A DNA stretch of 64,000 bases from Microbacterium sp. H83 (GTDB lineage Bacteria > Actinomycetota > Actinomycetes > Actinomycetales > Microbacteriaceae), in NCBI RefSeq assembly GCF_001650405.1, contig NZ_LWCU01000045.1:1-64000 (forward strand), read 5' to 3'. This document shows positions 1-8,917 of the stretch, piece by piece. A program made the position numbers and the translations under genes. How positions within the stretch are numbered: position 1 is the first letter of the stretch; every line of letters starts with the position of its first letter. The notes beneath the pieces were generated by a model. It did no database searches. It saw only the letters and a program-made list of their open reading frames with translations, and was not told where the DNA came from.

Positions 1-72
1 GGGTATCGGGGGGTCGGGGGTCTCGTCCGATAGGGGATGCGGGCGACGCCGCGGCATCCGCCCGAGAATGCG

Positions 73-107
73 GAGAGGGCCCGGATGCGATGCATCCGGG
101 CCCTCTC
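73..107 (-). terminator. groES transcription terminator
   Basis: A perfect 16-bp inverted repeat (73-88 with 92-107) closes over a 3-nt loop, 13 bp beyond the groES stop codon. It is strong enough to end a monocistronic groES transcript. Nothing coding is visible in bases 1-72. Confidence 0.85.
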
Positions 108-119
108 GAAGACGTTGTC

Positions 120-416
120 TCAGCGGACGACGACCGCCAGGACGTCGCGAGCCGACAGGACGAGGAACTCGTCTGCGCCGAACTTCACCTCGGTGCCGCC
201 GTACTTGCTGTAGAGCACGCGGTCGCCGACGGCGACGTCGAGCGGGACGCGGTTGCCGTTGTCATCGATGCGACCGGGGCCCACGGCCACGACCTCGCCC
301 TCCTGGGGCTTCTCCTTGGCGGTGTCGGGGATGACCAGGCCACTCGCGGTGGTCTGCTCGGCCTCGACCTGCTTGATGACGATGCGGTCCTCGAGCGGCT
401 TGATGGAAACCGACAC
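120..416 (-). CDS. groES: Co-chaperonin GroES (Cpn10)
   Basis: 98 residues, the usual length. GroES forms the heptameric lid on GroEL and helps fold cytosolic proteins. The N-terminus reads [17 protein letters not shown], and [16 protein letters not shown] is the conserved strand and core of the family. The mobile-loop region follows around residues 20-35. Upstream are two CIRCE inverted repeats and a sigma-A-like promoter, so HrcA repression is expected. A strong terminator follows directly, and no groEL is visible in the remaining 72 bp, so groEL is probably encoded elsewhere. Confidence 0.97.
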   Translation of the reverse strand: MSVSIKPLEDRIVIKQVEAEQTTASGLVIPDTAKEKPQEGEVVAVGPGRIDDNGNRVPLDVAVGDRVLYSKYGGTEVKFGADEFLVLSARDVLAVVVR

Positions 417-455
417 GGTCTACCTCTTCTTTCTTGACGCTGACAGGAAGACTTG

Positions 456-482
456 TTCGCACTCTCAACCCGAGAGTGCTAA
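456..482. promoter_or_regulatory. CIRCE operator 1 (HrcA site)
   Basis: TTCGCACTC, 9 nt, GAGTGCTAA matches the CIRCE consensus TTAGCACTC-N9-GAGTGCTAA at all but one position. It covers the predicted transcription start just downstream of the -10 element of groES. Confidence 0.92.
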
Positions 483-485
483 CCC

Positions 486-515
486 AGTCTAGGGCGTCCG
501 CTGGCACTCACGCAA
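486..515 (-). promoter_or_regulatory. groES promoter
   Basis: On the minus strand, TTGCGT (510-515), an 18-nt spacer and TAGACT (486-491) form a sigma-A-type promoter. It lies between and partly under the two CIRCE elements, the expected geometry for HrcA repression. Confidence 0.75.
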
Positions 516-527
516 TGCGAGTGCCAA
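501..527. promoter_or_regulatory. CIRCE operator 2 (HrcA site)
   Basis: CTGGCACTC, 9 nt, GAGTGCCAA is a second CIRCE-like inverted repeat that overlaps the -35 hexamer of groES. Confidence 0.88.
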
Positions 528-560
528 TGCCCGCCCTCCGTCGACCAAGCGTCGCGCGCC

Positions 561-566
561 TAAGCT
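561..566 (+). promoter_or_regulatory. -10 hexamer TAAGCT, 7 nt before the methyltransferase GTG
   Basis: TAAGCT ends 7 nt before the start codon and no Shine-Dalgarno sequence fits between, so a leaderless transcript is likely. Confidence 0.6.
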
Positions 567-573
567 GACACAC

Positions 574-1779
574 GTGGAGATGTCCGAGCTGCGTGCCCTG
601 CTCACCCCCGAGGGGCTGAGCCTTCTGGATTCCACGGATTCGGTCGACGGCGTCGCCGACGTGGCGAGGACGGTCTCCCGTCTGCGTGCCGCCGGCCACT
701 CCCCCGACCTCGTCTCGGCCGTCGTCGGGCAGGCCCGTCTGCGGGCGAAGGCGACGACGAAGTTCGGCGACTTCGCCGCACGGATGCTGTTCACGCGCGC
801 GGGACTCGAGCAGGCCACGCGGCTCGGAGTCGCCGCTCGCCATGCGCAGCGGATGCGACGTGCCGGCATCCGGTCGGTGGCCGACCTCGGCTGCGGGATC
901 GGCGGCGACGCGCTGGGCTTCGCCGGCGCGGGACTCGGAGTGCTCGCCGTCGACGCGGACGAGGTGACCGCGGCCATCGCGGCGTACAACCTCGCCCCGT
1001 TCGGCGACGACGCGGTGGTGCGCCACGGGACGGCGCAGGAGCATCTCCCGTCGCCCGCCGACGGCCAGGCGGTATGGATGGATCCCGCGCGGCGCACATC
1101 CGGTCATGCCGAGACCACCCGGGTCGGCGCCGAGGAGTACTCGCCACCGCTGGACTGGGCGTTCGCGGTGGCCTCGCGCATGCCGACGGGGATCAAGCTC
1201 GGGCCCGGCCATGATCGCGACGCGCTGCCCGCCGAGGCCGAGGCCCAGTGGGTGAGCGCCGACGGGAGCGTCGTGGAGCTCGTGCTGTGGACCGGTGCGC
1301 TCGCGCGCGAAGGTGTGCGTCGAGCGGCCCTCGTGATCCGCGGTGAGCGCTCGCACGAGCTCACGGCGGGCGCGGACGCGGAGGACGCGCCCGTCCGGGA
1401 GCTCGGCGCCTTCCTGCACGAGCCCGACGGCGCGGTCATCCGCGCGCGCCTGATCGGCGATGTCGCTCGCAGCCTCGACGCCGGGATGCTCGACGAGCGC
1501 ATCGCCTATCTGACCTCGGATGCCGCCGTGACGAGTCCCTTCGTGCAGTCCTTCCGCATCCGCGAGACCATGCCCGCCAATCCGAAGGCGATCAGCGCGG
1601 TGCTCAAGGCGCACGGCATCGGAACTCTCGAGATCAAGAAGCGAGGCATGGATGTGGATCCGGCCGCGTTCCGCAAGAAGCTGACGCTGCGCGGCGACGC
1701 GAGCGCGACCCTGATCCTCACTCGCGTGGGAGAGCAGCGGCGCGCCATCCTGGCCGACCGGGTGCCCGTCGCGGACTGA
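574..1779 (+). CDS. Class I SAM-dependent methyltransferase with THUMP-like C-terminus
   Basis: 401 residues. The SAM-binding motif I, ADLGCGIGGDALG, is at residues 103-115 and is followed by the acidic ribose-binding region LAVDADE. WMDPARR near residue 169 takes the place of the usual motif IV. The C-terminal part (about 330-400) contains LKAHGIGTLEIKKRGMDVD, typical of the actinobacterial THUMP-like domain. The substrate is unknown; RNA methylation is suggested only by the domain pairing. The start is taken at GTG 574 because a -10 hexamer sits 7 nt upstream; ATG 580 is the alternative. It diverges from groES. Confidence 0.85.
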   Translation: MEMSELRALLTPEGLSLLDSTDSVDGVADVARTVSRLRAAGHSPDLVSAVVGQARLRAKATTKFGDFAARMLFTRAGLEQATRLGVAARHAQRMRRAGIRSVADLGCGIGGDALGFAGAGLGVLAVDADEVTAAIAAYNLAPFGDDAVVRHGTAQEHLPSPADGQAVWMDPARRTSGHAETTRVGAEEYSPPLDWAFAVASRMPTGIKLGPGHDRDALPAEAEAQWVSADGSVVELVLWTGALAREGVRRAALVIRGERSHELTAGADAEDAPVRELGAFLHEPDGAVIRARLIGDVARSLDAGMLDERIAYLTSDAAVTSPFVQSFRIRETMPANPKAISAVLKAHGIGTLEIKKRGMDVDPAAFRKKLTLRGDASATLILTRVGEQRRAILADRVPVAD

Positions 1780-1783
1780 CCCG

Positions 1784-3046
1784 TCAGCCGGCCGGATCCG
1801 AAGGCGCCTCGACGCGGATGGGATCCCCGTGCTCCCCGCCGAGCTCGACGAATGCTCCGGTCGTCGAGTCGAGCGAATCCGGGACCTCGCCTCTGATCGT
1901 CAGATACGCGTTGCCCGCGGCCATGACCTCCAGATCGATGCTCCACGGCGTGCCCGCCTCGCCCGATCCCTCATCGACCTCGACGCCGCCGATGCTGAGA
2001 GCGCGGTCGCCGTTCTGCACGAGCACGGCGTCCTCGCACTGCATCAGATCGAGGGCGTCGACGATCATGCACTCCTCCGGCATCCCGTCGTCGATGCGGG
2101 TCCCGCGCCAGATCGCGGAGTCGTTCACGTAGCCGACCACCGAGAACGAGTACTGCTCGAAGCCCAGTTCCAGGAGCTCCTCGGCGCGTTCGCGCTCGCC
2201 GACCGCGAACTGCGCGAGCCAGCCTGCCCGGCTCGACGGCCAGCGCTGGATGAGCGCGACGATGTCGCCCGTCGCCGCGCGCACGGCGGTCGCGGAGATC
2301 TGCATCTCCTCTCCGCCGGGGGCTCCGTCCTCCGCATCGCCACCCGGATCGATCAGGGTCACGCCGACGCCGTCTCCCTGGGAGAGGAGCTGATCGGCGG
2401 GCTGGCACATGTCGCTCGACTCGCCGCCGGCGTCGAGGACGATGCAGGCGAGCTCGCCGTCCTTCTTCGTGCCGTACCAGACCACGGCGTCGTCGTCCGA
2501 CCCGATGGCGCGCACGCTTCCCTCGTCGTACCCGCCGTCGGTCTGCAGCTCCACCCGGCGCTCCTGCTGGGCGCCGGTCAGGGCCACGCGCTCCTCGGCG
2601 CGCCCGAACAGCGCCCATCCGGCCGCGATCCCGATCAGGAGGAGCACGACGGATGCGGCGGCCACGAGCGGCACGCGACCCCGCACGGCGGCCCACAGCC
2701 CCGCCGCGGCCGTCGCGGACGGCGCCCCGCCGTCCCGCTCACGCTGACCCTCCAGCGCGGCGCCGTCGAGCGTTCCGCCGTCGGCATCCGCGCGCGCCGC
2801 TGGCACCGCGACCGCGTCGCCGGCGTCGGCGCCCGCGACTCTCGCGTCGGCGCTCTCACCGGCGGCTGCGCGGCCGTCAGCCGCCTCCTGCTCGTGAGGG
2901 GCGATCTGCGGACTCCTGCCGGCAGCCGCGCGGGCCGCCTCGAGCTCGTGCAGCCGCGCCGCATCCGCCGACGTCAGGACGCCGTCGCGACCGTAGGCGC
3001 GCTGCTGCAGGTCCCGCAGCTCGCTGGTCTCGTCGGCATTCAGCAT
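1784..3046 (-). CDS. Hypothetical single-pass membrane protein
   Basis: 420 residues, family not recognised. The first 120 residues are Ala/Asp/Gly-rich and hydrophilic and begin with a short helical segment (ETSELRDLQQRAYG). One clear transmembrane helix lies at about 126-147 (LVAAASVVLLLIGIAAGWAL). The remaining 270 residues are acidic and contain paired Cys (CIVLDAGG, DMCQPAD, EECMIVD, MQCED), suggesting an extracytoplasmic folded domain. It starts 3 nt after the stop of the preceding gene and ends the tsa-alr chain. No function can be assigned. Confidence 0.8.
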   Translation of the reverse strand: MLNADETSELRDLQQRAYGRDGVLTSADAARLHELEAARAAAGRSPQIAPHEQEAADGRAAAGESADARVAGADAGDAVAVPAARADADGGTLDGAALEGQRERDGGAPSATAAAGLWAAVRGRVPLVAAASVVLLLIGIAAGWALFGRAEERVALTGAQQERRVELQTDGGYDEGSVRAIGSDDDAVVWYGTKKDGELACIVLDAGGESSDMCQPADQLLSQGDGVGVTLIDPGGDAEDGAPGGEEMQISATAVRAATGDIVALIQRWPSSRAGWLAQFAVGERERAEELLELGFEQYSFSVVGYVNDSAIWRGTRIDDGMPEECMIVDALDLMQCEDAVLVQNGDRALSIGGVEVDEGSGEAGTPWSIDLEVMAAGNAYLTIRGEVPDSLDSTTGAFVELGGEHGDPIRVEAPSDPAG

Positions 3047-3049
3047 CCG

Positions 3050-3595
3050 CTAGCCCAGCCTCTCGAACTGCATCCCGGCCCACACCAGCCAGCCGAGGCT
3101 GTAGACGGTGGCGCACAGGCCCAGGACGAGCGCCCACCGGGCGATCGCGCGGCTCTCGACCGGGCGGCGCAGGGACATGATCGAGGCGATCACCGCGACG
3201 ATGGCGATCGGGATCGCCCAGCCGACGAAGAACGACGAGCACAGCGCGACGATCGCCGCCATCAGCGCCCACGGAGCGAGGCGGGTCTCGTCGACGGGCA
3301 CCGTCTGATCGACGGTCGGCTCCCATTCGGCGCCCCGCCCCCGCGCGTCCACGTCAGGGCCGGTCGCGACGACGGGCTCGATGCCCACCGGACCGGTGGG
3401 CAGCTTCGTGTACCGCTCCCGCCGGGCACCGGGTAGCCGTGCCGCTCCCGCGGGCCGCTCGACCTCGTCGCTCGGCCGCTCGACGCGGGGCGGCACGACG
3501 TCACCGCGTCCGGCGCTCGACGGCGACGGCGTGGATCCGCCGAGGGGGGCGCGCTCCTCCCCCGTCCGGTCGGAAGATCGCGGCACGTCGCTCAT
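3050..3595 (-). CDS. Hypothetical small membrane protein (DUF4190-like)
   Basis: 181 residues. The N-terminal 100 residues are charged, Pro/Arg/Glu-rich and probably disordered. The C-terminal part has two to three hydrophobic helices (starting at WALMAAIVALCSSFFVGWAI and ARWALVLGLCATVYSLGWLV) with SIMSLRRPVESRAIARWAL between them, the layout of DUF4190-like proteins. The ATG at 3595 overlaps the tsaD stop codon by one base (TGATG), so translation is coupled. The reading frame is open further upstream, but that extension lies inside tsaD and was discarded. Confidence 0.75.
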   Translation of the reverse strand: MSDVPRSSDRTGEERAPLGGSTPSPSSAGRGDVVPPRVERPSDEVERPAGAARLPGARRERYTKLPTGPVGIEPVVATGPDVDARGRGAEWEPTVDQTVPVDETRLAPWALMAAIVALCSSFFVGWAIPIAIVAVIASIMSLRRPVESRAIARWALVLGLCATVYSLGWLVWAGMQFERLG

Positions 3596-4665
3596 CACGC
3601 CACCGCGACGCGCTCGTCGACCTGGATCTCGGTGACGGGAAGCGTGGAGTCCGCGCCGAAGGCGAGAGTGGACGGGCGCCGACCGGACGTGATGAGCTCG
3701 GCGGCGAGAGCGGCGATCATGGCACCGTTGTCGGTGCAGAGCGACAGCGGCGGGATGCGCACGGTGACCCCGGCCGCCTCGGCTCTGGCCAGCGCCACCT
3801 CGCGCAGGCGACGGTTGGCGATGACGCCCCCGCCGAGCAGCAGTCGCGGGACGCCCAGGTCCTCGCACGCGGCGAGCGCCTTGGTGACGAGCACGTCGAC
3901 CACGGCCTCGCGGAAGCTGGCCGCGACGTCCGCCACCGGCACCGCTGTCCCCTCGGCTTCGCAGCGCTCGACCCAGCGGGCCACGGCCGTCTTGAGTCCG
4001 GAGAACGAGAAGTCGTAGCGGTGCGCGGCCATGTCGGATGCCCGGGAGAGGCCGCGCGGGAAGCGGATCGCCGCGGGGTCGCCCTCGAGCGCCGCGCGAT
4101 CGATCTCCGGACCGCCGGGGTACGGGAGCGACAGCAGGCGCGCGACCTTGTCGAAGGCCTCACCCGCCGCGTCGTCCATGGTCTCGCCGAGCATCTCGAC
4201 ATCGGTCGTGAGGTCGCGCACGTGCAGCAGCGAGGTGTGTCCGCCCGAGACGAGGAGCGCGATGGTCGGGTACTCGAGCGGGTCGGAGTCCGGGGTGAGG
4301 ATGTCGGCGGCGATGTGTCCGACGAGGTGGTTGACCGCGTACAGAGGCTTGTCGAGGGAGACGGCGAGACCCTTCGCCGCACCGACGCCGACCATCAGGG
4401 CGCCCGCGAGACCGGGGCCGCTCGTGACGGCCACCGCGTCGAGGTCGGCGAGCCGGACTCCGGCCTCGGCGAGGGCGGCGTCGATCGACGGCTGCAGCGC
4501 CTCGAGGTGGGCGCGCGCCGCGACCTCGGGGACGACACCGCCGTACCGGGCGTGCTCGTCCATGCTGGACGCGATCGTGTTCGACAGCAGCGTGCGTCCG
4601 CGGACGATCCCGATGCCGGTCTCGTCGCAGCTCGTCTCGATGCCGAGCACCAGGGGCTCGCTCAT
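3595..4665 (-). CDS. tsaD: tRNA N6-threonylcarbamoyladenosine synthase, catalytic subunit TsaD
   Basis: 356 residues. With TsaB and TsaE it moves the threonylcarbamoyl group onto A37 of ANN-decoding tRNAs. The N-terminal ASKHA signature [10 protein letters not shown] is present. The metal-site histidines sit in RAHLEAL and NHLVGHIA, and VSGGHTSLL and CTDNGAMIA mark the nucleotide fold. The start at 4665 has a strong ribosome site (GAAGGAGG) and a 4-nt ATGA overlap with rimI. The frame extends far upstream through rimI, but this is antisense-like noise. The tsaE, tsaB, rimI, tsaD order is typical of Actinobacteria. Confidence 0.97.
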   Translation of the reverse strand: MSEPLVLGIETSCDETGIGIVRGRTLLSNTIASSMDEHARYGGVVPEVAARAHLEALQPSIDAALAEAGVRLADLDAVAVTSGPGLAGALMVGVGAAKGLAVSLDKPLYAVNHLVGHIAADILTPDSDPLEYPTIALLVSGGHTSLLHVRDLTTDVEMLGETMDDAAGEAFDKVARLLSLPYPGGPEIDRAALEGDPAAIRFPRGLSRASDMAAHRYDFSFSGLKTAVARWVERCEAEGTAVPVADVAASFREAVVDVLVTKALAACEDLGVPRLLLGGGVIANRRLREVALARAEAAGVTVRIPPLSLCTDNGAMIAALAAELITSGRRPSTLAFGADSTLPVTEIQVDERVAVA

Positions 4666-5165
4666 GCCGTCGCCTCCTTCTCGGCATCCGCAGAGGTCGC
4701 GTCGCCGTCGCCGCGACGATGCGTGAGCACCAGGCGCATCACGATCGCGTCCACGTCGTCGGGCTGGTAGTAACGGGGGCGTCGCCCGATCTCCTCGAAG
4801 CCCTCCGACCGGTAGAGACCCTCGGCGCTCGGATTGTCCGCGCGCACCTCGAGGAAGACCTCGCGCGCTCCGCGCTCCTCGGCCGCGTCGAGAAGCGCAC
4901 GCAGCAGGGCGCGCCCACGTCCGGATCCGCGGTGCGCGGCGTCCAGCGCGATGGTCTGGATGTCGGCATCCGCACCGCCCTGCAGCGCGCGCACACCGCC
5001 GTAGCCGATGATCGTGCCCTCGAGCTCGTCGACCAGATAGCGTCCGTGGGGGCTCGCGAGCTCGGCCGCCATGAGCTCGGGGCTCCAGGCGTCGGTGGGG
5101 AACGACCGATGCTCGATCGCCATGATGGCGTCGAGGTCGTCGGGGGTGGCGGCGCGCAGAGTCAC
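4662..5165 (-). CDS. rimI: Ribosomal protein S18-alanine N-acetyltransferase-like GNAT protein RimI
   Basis: 167 residues, single GNAT domain. The acetyl-CoA loop [14 protein letters not shown] lies at about 89-102, and the terminal block [20 protein letters not shown] is characteristic of RimI. RimI acetylates the N-terminus of S18 in E. coli; the actinobacterial substrate range is wider. The start is GTG 5165, which overlaps the tsaB stop as GTGA. A short charged tail follows the GNAT domain. It lies between tsaB and tsaD as in many bacteria. Confidence 0.93.
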   Translation of the reverse strand: MTLRAATPDDLDAIMAIEHRSFPTDAWSPELMAAELASPHGRYLVDELEGTIIGYGGVRALQGGADADIQTIALDAAHRGSGRGRALLRALLDAAEERGAREVFLEVRADNPSAEGLYRSEGFEEIGRRPRYYQPDDVDAIVMRLVLTHRRGDGDATSADAEKEATA

Positions 5166-5785
5166 AGGCCCACCTTCTTCGGCGCGCCCGGAAGGCTGAC
5201 ATCCGGATGCCGCAGATACAGCGGCTCGTCTCCGGTGAGCGTGCGCCCGGCGGCGTGCGCGCGAGCGCCCACGCGGGCGAGGGCGACGGCGGACAGCGTC
5301 GCGGCGTCGATGCGGCGGACGCCGTCGAGGTGCGCGTCGGCCTCCGCCGCGGGCACCAGCACCGTGTCGGCGATCACGATCGGGATGCCGTCGGCATCCG
5401 TCCCGTCGAAGACGGTGACCGCGACCTCCCGGCGTCGGGCGTCGGTGACGACGGCGAAGGATCCGGTGACGCCGTCCTCCTCGATGGCGGCGAGGGCGGC
5501 GGCGTGATGGCTCGGGACGGGGAGCACGGGGATGCCGCGGCCGAGCGCGAAGGCCCGCGCGGCGGCGATGCCGATGCGGAGTCCCGTGAAGGGGCCCGGG
5601 CCCATGCCCGCGACGACGTGATGCACCGGATCGGCCCCGCCGTCGTCGAGCACCCGGGCGATCAGGTCGCCGATCACCTCGGCGTGGCCCAGCGGGTCGG
5701 CGGTCGACGCCTCGGCGCGGCTCGCGCCGTCGTCTCCGATGAGAGCGACGGCGGTGCCCAGGGAGGTGTCGACGGCGAGGATCAC
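5162..5785 (-). CDS. tsaB: tRNA threonylcarbamoyladenosine biosynthesis protein TsaB
   Basis: 207 residues. TsaB is the TsaD paralogue that acts as its scaffold partner. The start [16 protein letters not shown] and the [13 protein letters not shown] block near residue 60 are diagnostic, while the metal-binding histidines of TsaD are absent, as expected. It overlaps rimI by 4 nt and follows tsaE after 20 nt, so all three proteins of the complex would be made from one transcript. Confidence 0.96.
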   Translation of the reverse strand: MILAVDTSLGTAVALIGDDGASRAEASTADPLGHAEVIGDLIARVLDDGGADPVHHVVAGMGPGPFTGLRIGIAAARAFALGRGIPVLPVPSHHAAALAAIEEDGVTGSFAVVTDARRREVAVTVFDGTDADGIPIVIADTVLVPAAEADAHLDGVRRIDAATLSAVALARVGARAHAAGRTLTGDEPLYLRHPDVSLPGAPKKVGL

Positions 5786-5805
5786 CTCTCCAGGGTAGTC
5801 GGCGT

Positions 5806-6303
5806 TCAGGCGGGTGATGCCGAACGGTCCTCTCGCCTGATCGTGACGAATCGCGGAGCATCCGCGTCGAGCTCGGACGGGTCGAGATCGTCATCGCCGC
5901 CGACCGGTCTCTCGAGCTCGATGTCCCACCACGTGTCGGCGAGGTCCTCCGCCATGCCGCGGCCCCACTCGATCACGACGACCGAGCGCGAGAGGTCGAG
6001 GTCGAGGTCGTCGAGCTCCGCCCCCGAGCCGAGGCGGTACGCATCGACGTGCACGAGCGGAGCCCCGCCCACGAGCGACGGGTGGGTGCGGGCGATCACG
6101 AACGTCGGGCTCTGCACCGGCCCGCGGACGCCGAGACCCTCGGCCAGTCCGCGGGTGAAGGTGGTCTTCCCGGCGCCCAGCGGGCCGGTCAGGATCAGCA
6201 GGTCGCCTGCAGCGAGCTGCTGCCCGATGCGTCGACCCAGCTGCTCCATGCCCTCCGAGGTCGCGATCTCCTGGCGACCGAGGAACGCCGGGCCGACGCT
6301 CAT
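5806..6303 (-). CDS. tsaE: tRNA threonylcarbamoyladenosine biosynthesis ATPase TsaE
   Basis: 165 residues. The Walker A loop GPLGAGKTTFTRG is followed by QSPTFVI and HVDAYRL, the standard TsaE series, and VVIEWGRG carries the Walker B-like strand. TsaE hydrolyses ATP to regenerate the TsaB-TsaD complex. The C-terminus after residue 130 is an acidic Asp-rich extension. The ATG at 6303 overlaps the alr stop as ATGA; the reading frame upstream of it runs back into alr and was not used. Confidence 0.95.
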   Translation of the reverse strand: MSVGPAFLGRQEIATSEGMEQLGRRIGQQLAAGDLLILTGPLGAGKTTFTRGLAEGLGVRGPVQSPTFVIARTHPSLVGGAPLVHVDAYRLGSGAELDDLDLDLSRSVVVIEWGRGMAEDLADTWWDIELERPVGGDDDLDPSELDADAPRFVTIRREDRSASPA

Positions 6304-7406
6304 GCCGACCGCCGCGGCACGCGTGCGCCGATGCGCGTGACGATCTCGTAGTTGATGGTCGATGCGACGTTCGCCCACTCCGCGGCGGACGGGACGCCGA
6401 GAGTCGGGTCGCCGAAGAGCACGACCTCGTCGCCGATCGAGACCGGCGCGTCGCCGACGTCCACCACGAACTGGTCCATGGCGATGCGGCCCACGTTCGT
6501 GTACCGGCGTCCGGCGATCGAGACGGGCAGCCGGCCGGACGCGTGACGCGGGATGCCGTCGGCGTAGCCGAGCGGCACGAGCACGAGCGTGGTGTCCCGC
6601 GGCGCGCGGTGGTCGTAGCCGTAGGAGACGCCGGCGCCGGCGGGCACGCGACGCACGGCGGCGACCGCGCCGCGGAGCGTCATCGCGGGGCGCAGGCCCA
6701 GTTGGGCGGAGGACCTGTCCTCGAACGGGGAGAGGCCGTAGATGCCGACGCCGATGCGCACGGCATCCAGCCTCGTCTCCGGCAGATCGATCGCCGCGGC
6801 GGTGGCCGCGATGTGCCGGAGCTCCGGGCGGATGCCGAACGAGGCCGCCGCGGCGACGGCGTCGTCGAAGCGCGCGAGCGCCTCGAGGTCGTCCTGCGGC
6901 GACGTGTTCGACAGGTGGCTGAAGAGGCCGATGATGCGGAGTCGCCCGATGCGCTCGAGACGTGCGGCCTCGGCGAGCACACGACGCCAGTCGGCGGGCG
7001 CGATGCCGTTGCGCGACAGGCCCGTCTCGAACTTCAGGTGCACGCCGACCGGACGGTCGACCGACGCCGCCGCCCCCGCCGCCTCGAGCTGGTCGAACGA
7101 CGAGATCCCGACCTCGATGTCGTGGGCGGCCGCCTGCTCGAAGCGCTCGCCGGGAGCGTGCAGCCAGGCCACGATCGGCGCGGTGATCCCCTGACGGCGC
7201 AGGTCCAGCGCCTCGGGGATCTCGGCGACCCCGAGACGGGTCGCCCCTCCCGCGAGCGCGGCGACCGCCGCCGGGGCCGCGCCGTGCCCGTATGCGTTCG
7301 CCTTGACCACGGCGATGACCTCGACGCCGGTGAGGCGACGGAAGTGCCGGACGTTGTCCGAGATGGCGTCGAGGTCGATGCGGGCTTCGCGGAACGGTGC
7401 GCTCAC
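6300..7406 (-). CDS. alr: Alanine racemase
   Basis: 368 residues, normal length. It interconverts L- and D-alanine for peptidoglycan. The PLP lysine is K35 in VIAVVKANAYGHG, and the second catalytic base, a Tyr, lies in GVSYGYDHRAP near residue 258. GRIAMDQFVVDVGD is the C-terminal domain signature. It overlaps acpS by 4 nt upstream and tsaE by 4 nt downstream, so it belongs to the same transcript, which starts at acpS. Confidence 0.97.
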   Translation of the reverse strand: MSAPFREARIDLDAISDNVRHFRRLTGVEVIAVVKANAYGHGAAPAAVAALAGGATRLGVAEIPEALDLRRQGITAPIVAWLHAPGERFEQAAAHDIEVGISSFDQLEAAGAAASVDRPVGVHLKFETGLSRNGIAPADWRRVLAEAARLERIGRLRIIGLFSHLSNTSPQDDLEALARFDDAVAAAASFGIRPELRHIAATAAAIDLPETRLDAVRIGVGIYGLSPFEDRSSAQLGLRPAMTLRGAVAAVRRVPAGAGVSYGYDHRAPRDTTLVLVPLGYADGIPRHASGRLPVSIAGRRYTNVGRIAMDQFVVDVGDAPVSIGDEVVLFGDPTLGVPSAAEWANVASTINYEIVTRIGARVPRRSA

Positions 7407-7762
7407 AGCGGCTCTCCTTCGGCGACGACGAACGCGGCCGCGAGGCCGGCGTCGTGGGTGAGGGTCAGGTGCAGTCGGGTGATGCCTCGCGCGGCGACGA
7501 CCTCGGCGGTCGTCCCCGACAGCACGAAGTGCGGTCGTCCCGACGCCTCGGAGGCGATCTCGATCTCGATCCAGTGCACGCCGTCGGAGCCGCCGAGCGT
7601 CTTGATCAGCGCCTCCTTCGCCGCGTAGCGCGCAGCGAGCGACGGCAGCCGCATCCCCCGCTCGGCGTGTGCGAACAGACGCTCCCTCAGACGCGGCGTG
7701 CGCTCCAGCGTGCGCTCGAACCTCGGGATGTCCACAAGGTCGATGCCGGTGCCGATGATCAC
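7403..7762 (-). CDS. acpS: Holo-[acyl-carrier-protein] synthase
   Basis: 119 residues. It transfers 4'-phosphopantetheine from CoA to the acyl carrier protein. The metal-binding Asp is in IGTGIDLVDIPRF and the catalytic Glu in RYAAKEALIKTLG. The GTG start at 7762 lies 6 nt after the hexamer TAGGCT with no ribosome site, so it is probably translated from a leaderless mRNA that also carries alr, tsaE, tsaB, rimI and tsaD. Confidence 0.96.
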   Translation of the reverse strand: MIIGTGIDLVDIPRFERTLERTPRLRERLFAHAERGMRLPSLAARYAAKEALIKTLGGSDGVHWIEIEIASEASGRPHFVLSGTTAEVVAARGITRLHLTLTHDAGLAAAFVVAEGEPL

Positions 7763-7768
7763 CTGTTC

Positions 7769-7774
7769 AGCCTA
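7769..7774 (-). promoter_or_regulatory. -10 hexamer TAGGCT, 6 nt before acpS GTG
   Basis: Minus-strand TAGGCT is separated from the start codon by 6 nt; this is the likely promoter of the acpS-alr-tsa chain. Confidence 0.6.
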
Positions 7775-7907
7775 GTCGCGGCGTCGCGGAGCGCCCCGCC
7801 GCGGTGCCGCCCCGCCGCGGTGCCGCCCCGCTCTGCGGCCCGTTCGGGTCCCTGCGTCCCGTCCCGGCCCCCTGCGCCTGTCCGGTCTCCTGTCCCCCGC
7901 CCTCGCG

Positions 7908-7940
7908 TGTGCATGCCGGATCTTCTTGTGCATGCCGGAT
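7908..7940 (-). repeat. Two inverted copies of the ATCCGGCATGCACA motif
   Basis: TGTGCATGCCGGAT occurs at 7908-7921 and 7927-7940. The reverse complement, ATCCGGCATGCACA, occurs three times at 9092-9326 on the other side of the DUF559-type gene. Confidence 0.8.
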
Positions 7941-8083
7941 CAGCGCGTCCGGACATGCATCCGCGATTCGGGCATGCATACCGCACCGCGACTCGGCCTC
8001 CACAACCGCACCGGTGCCCCGACACTCCACGACAGCCGCCCCTGTGCACGACGCGACGTCAGAGGCTGCGGCATCCTCGACGG

Positions 8084-8917
8084 ATGTTCACTCCTGCAGA
8101 CCTCCTCGACCGGCTCGGCGGCATCGCGCGGGCACGATTGCTGCGGGACTTCGGATGCTCTGCGGCACACCTCAGCGCGGCTGCGCGCGTCGGTGCGATC
8201 CGGCGAGTGCGCAAGGGCGTGTATGCGCTTCCGACCCTCGACGTGAAGGTGCTGACGGCGGCCGCTCACGGCGGTGCGCTGACATGCGCGGACGCTCTTC
8301 GGGCTCACGGGGTCTGGGTGCTGCCGGATGTCGACGACATCGTGCATGTATGGATGGGCGGGTCCGGGCGCCGGCATCCCCACGACGGATGCTCGTGCGT
8401 GGCGCACTACTCCCGGGGCACCAGCGGCATCGGTCTCGCCCCGGTCGCGGCGGCGCTCGTCCACGCGTATCGCTGCCTCGGGGACGAGACGTTCTTCGCC
8501 GCGTACGAGTCGGCGTGGAACAAGCGGCTGATCTCCGCCGAGGATCGCCGGAGGATCAGAGGAGAGCTGCCGTCAGCGGCCCACTGGATGCTCGACCTGG
8601 CTCGGCCCGATGCCGAGAGCGGCTTGGAGTCGCTGCTGCGTCTGCGGCTGCGACTGCTCGGGCTGACGCTCGAGTGCCAAGTCGGGATCGACGGCGTGGG
8701 GCGCGTCGACTTCGTGATCGGGGGCCGCCTCATCCTCGAGGCGGACGGACGCGGCAACCACGCCGGTGCGGAGAGGCGTCACACCGACCTGGCGCGCGAC
8801 GCGGCGGCATCCGCACGCGGCTTCGAGACCCTGCGGTTCGACTACGCCATGATCATGCACGACTGGCCCTCGGTGGCATCCGCCATCACTTCGGCGCTCG
8901 ATCGCGCGATGGCCTGA
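8084..8917 (+). CDS. Winged-helix (AbiEi-like) protein with DUF559 nuclease-like C-terminus
   Basis: 277 residues. Residues 1-55 (TPADLLDRLGGIARARLLRD, then VRKGVYALP) resemble the winged-helix domain of AbiEi-type antitoxins. The C-terminal 100 residues (VDFVIGGRLILEADGRGNH, then DLARDAAASARGFETLRF) resemble DUF559, a Vsr/PD-(D/E)XK-like nuclease fold, with Asp and Glu-x-Asp as candidate metal ligands. No toxin gene is adjacent. The start at 8084 has only a weak -10-like CATCCT 6 nt upstream. Motif copies in inverted orientation flank the gene. Function unknown; the nuclease role is inferred from the fold. Confidence 0.75.
   Translation: MFTPADLLDRLGGIARARLLRDFGCSAAHLSAAARVGAIRRVRKGVYALPTLDVKVLTAAAHGGALTCADALRAHGVWVLPDVDDIVHVWMGGSGRRHPHDGCSCVAHYSRGTSGIGLAPVAAALVHAYRCLGDETFFAAYESAWNKRLISAEDRRRIRGELPSAAHWMLDLARPDAESGLESLLRLRLRLLGLTLECQVGIDGVGRVDFVIGGRLILEADGRGNHAGAERRHTDLARDAAASARGFETLRFDYAMIMHDWPSVASAITSALDRAMA

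Larger units (their letters stand above)
7763..8083. other. Intergenic region with short repeats
   Basis: A 321-bp gap between divergent acpS and the DUF559-type gene. It contains two tandem copies of a 16-bp G+C-rich unit (7794-7809, 7810-7825) and two copies of TGTGCATGCCGGAT (7908-7921, 7927-7940). The latter are inverted relative to the copies downstream of the neighbouring gene. No convincing gene is present. Confidence 0.7.
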
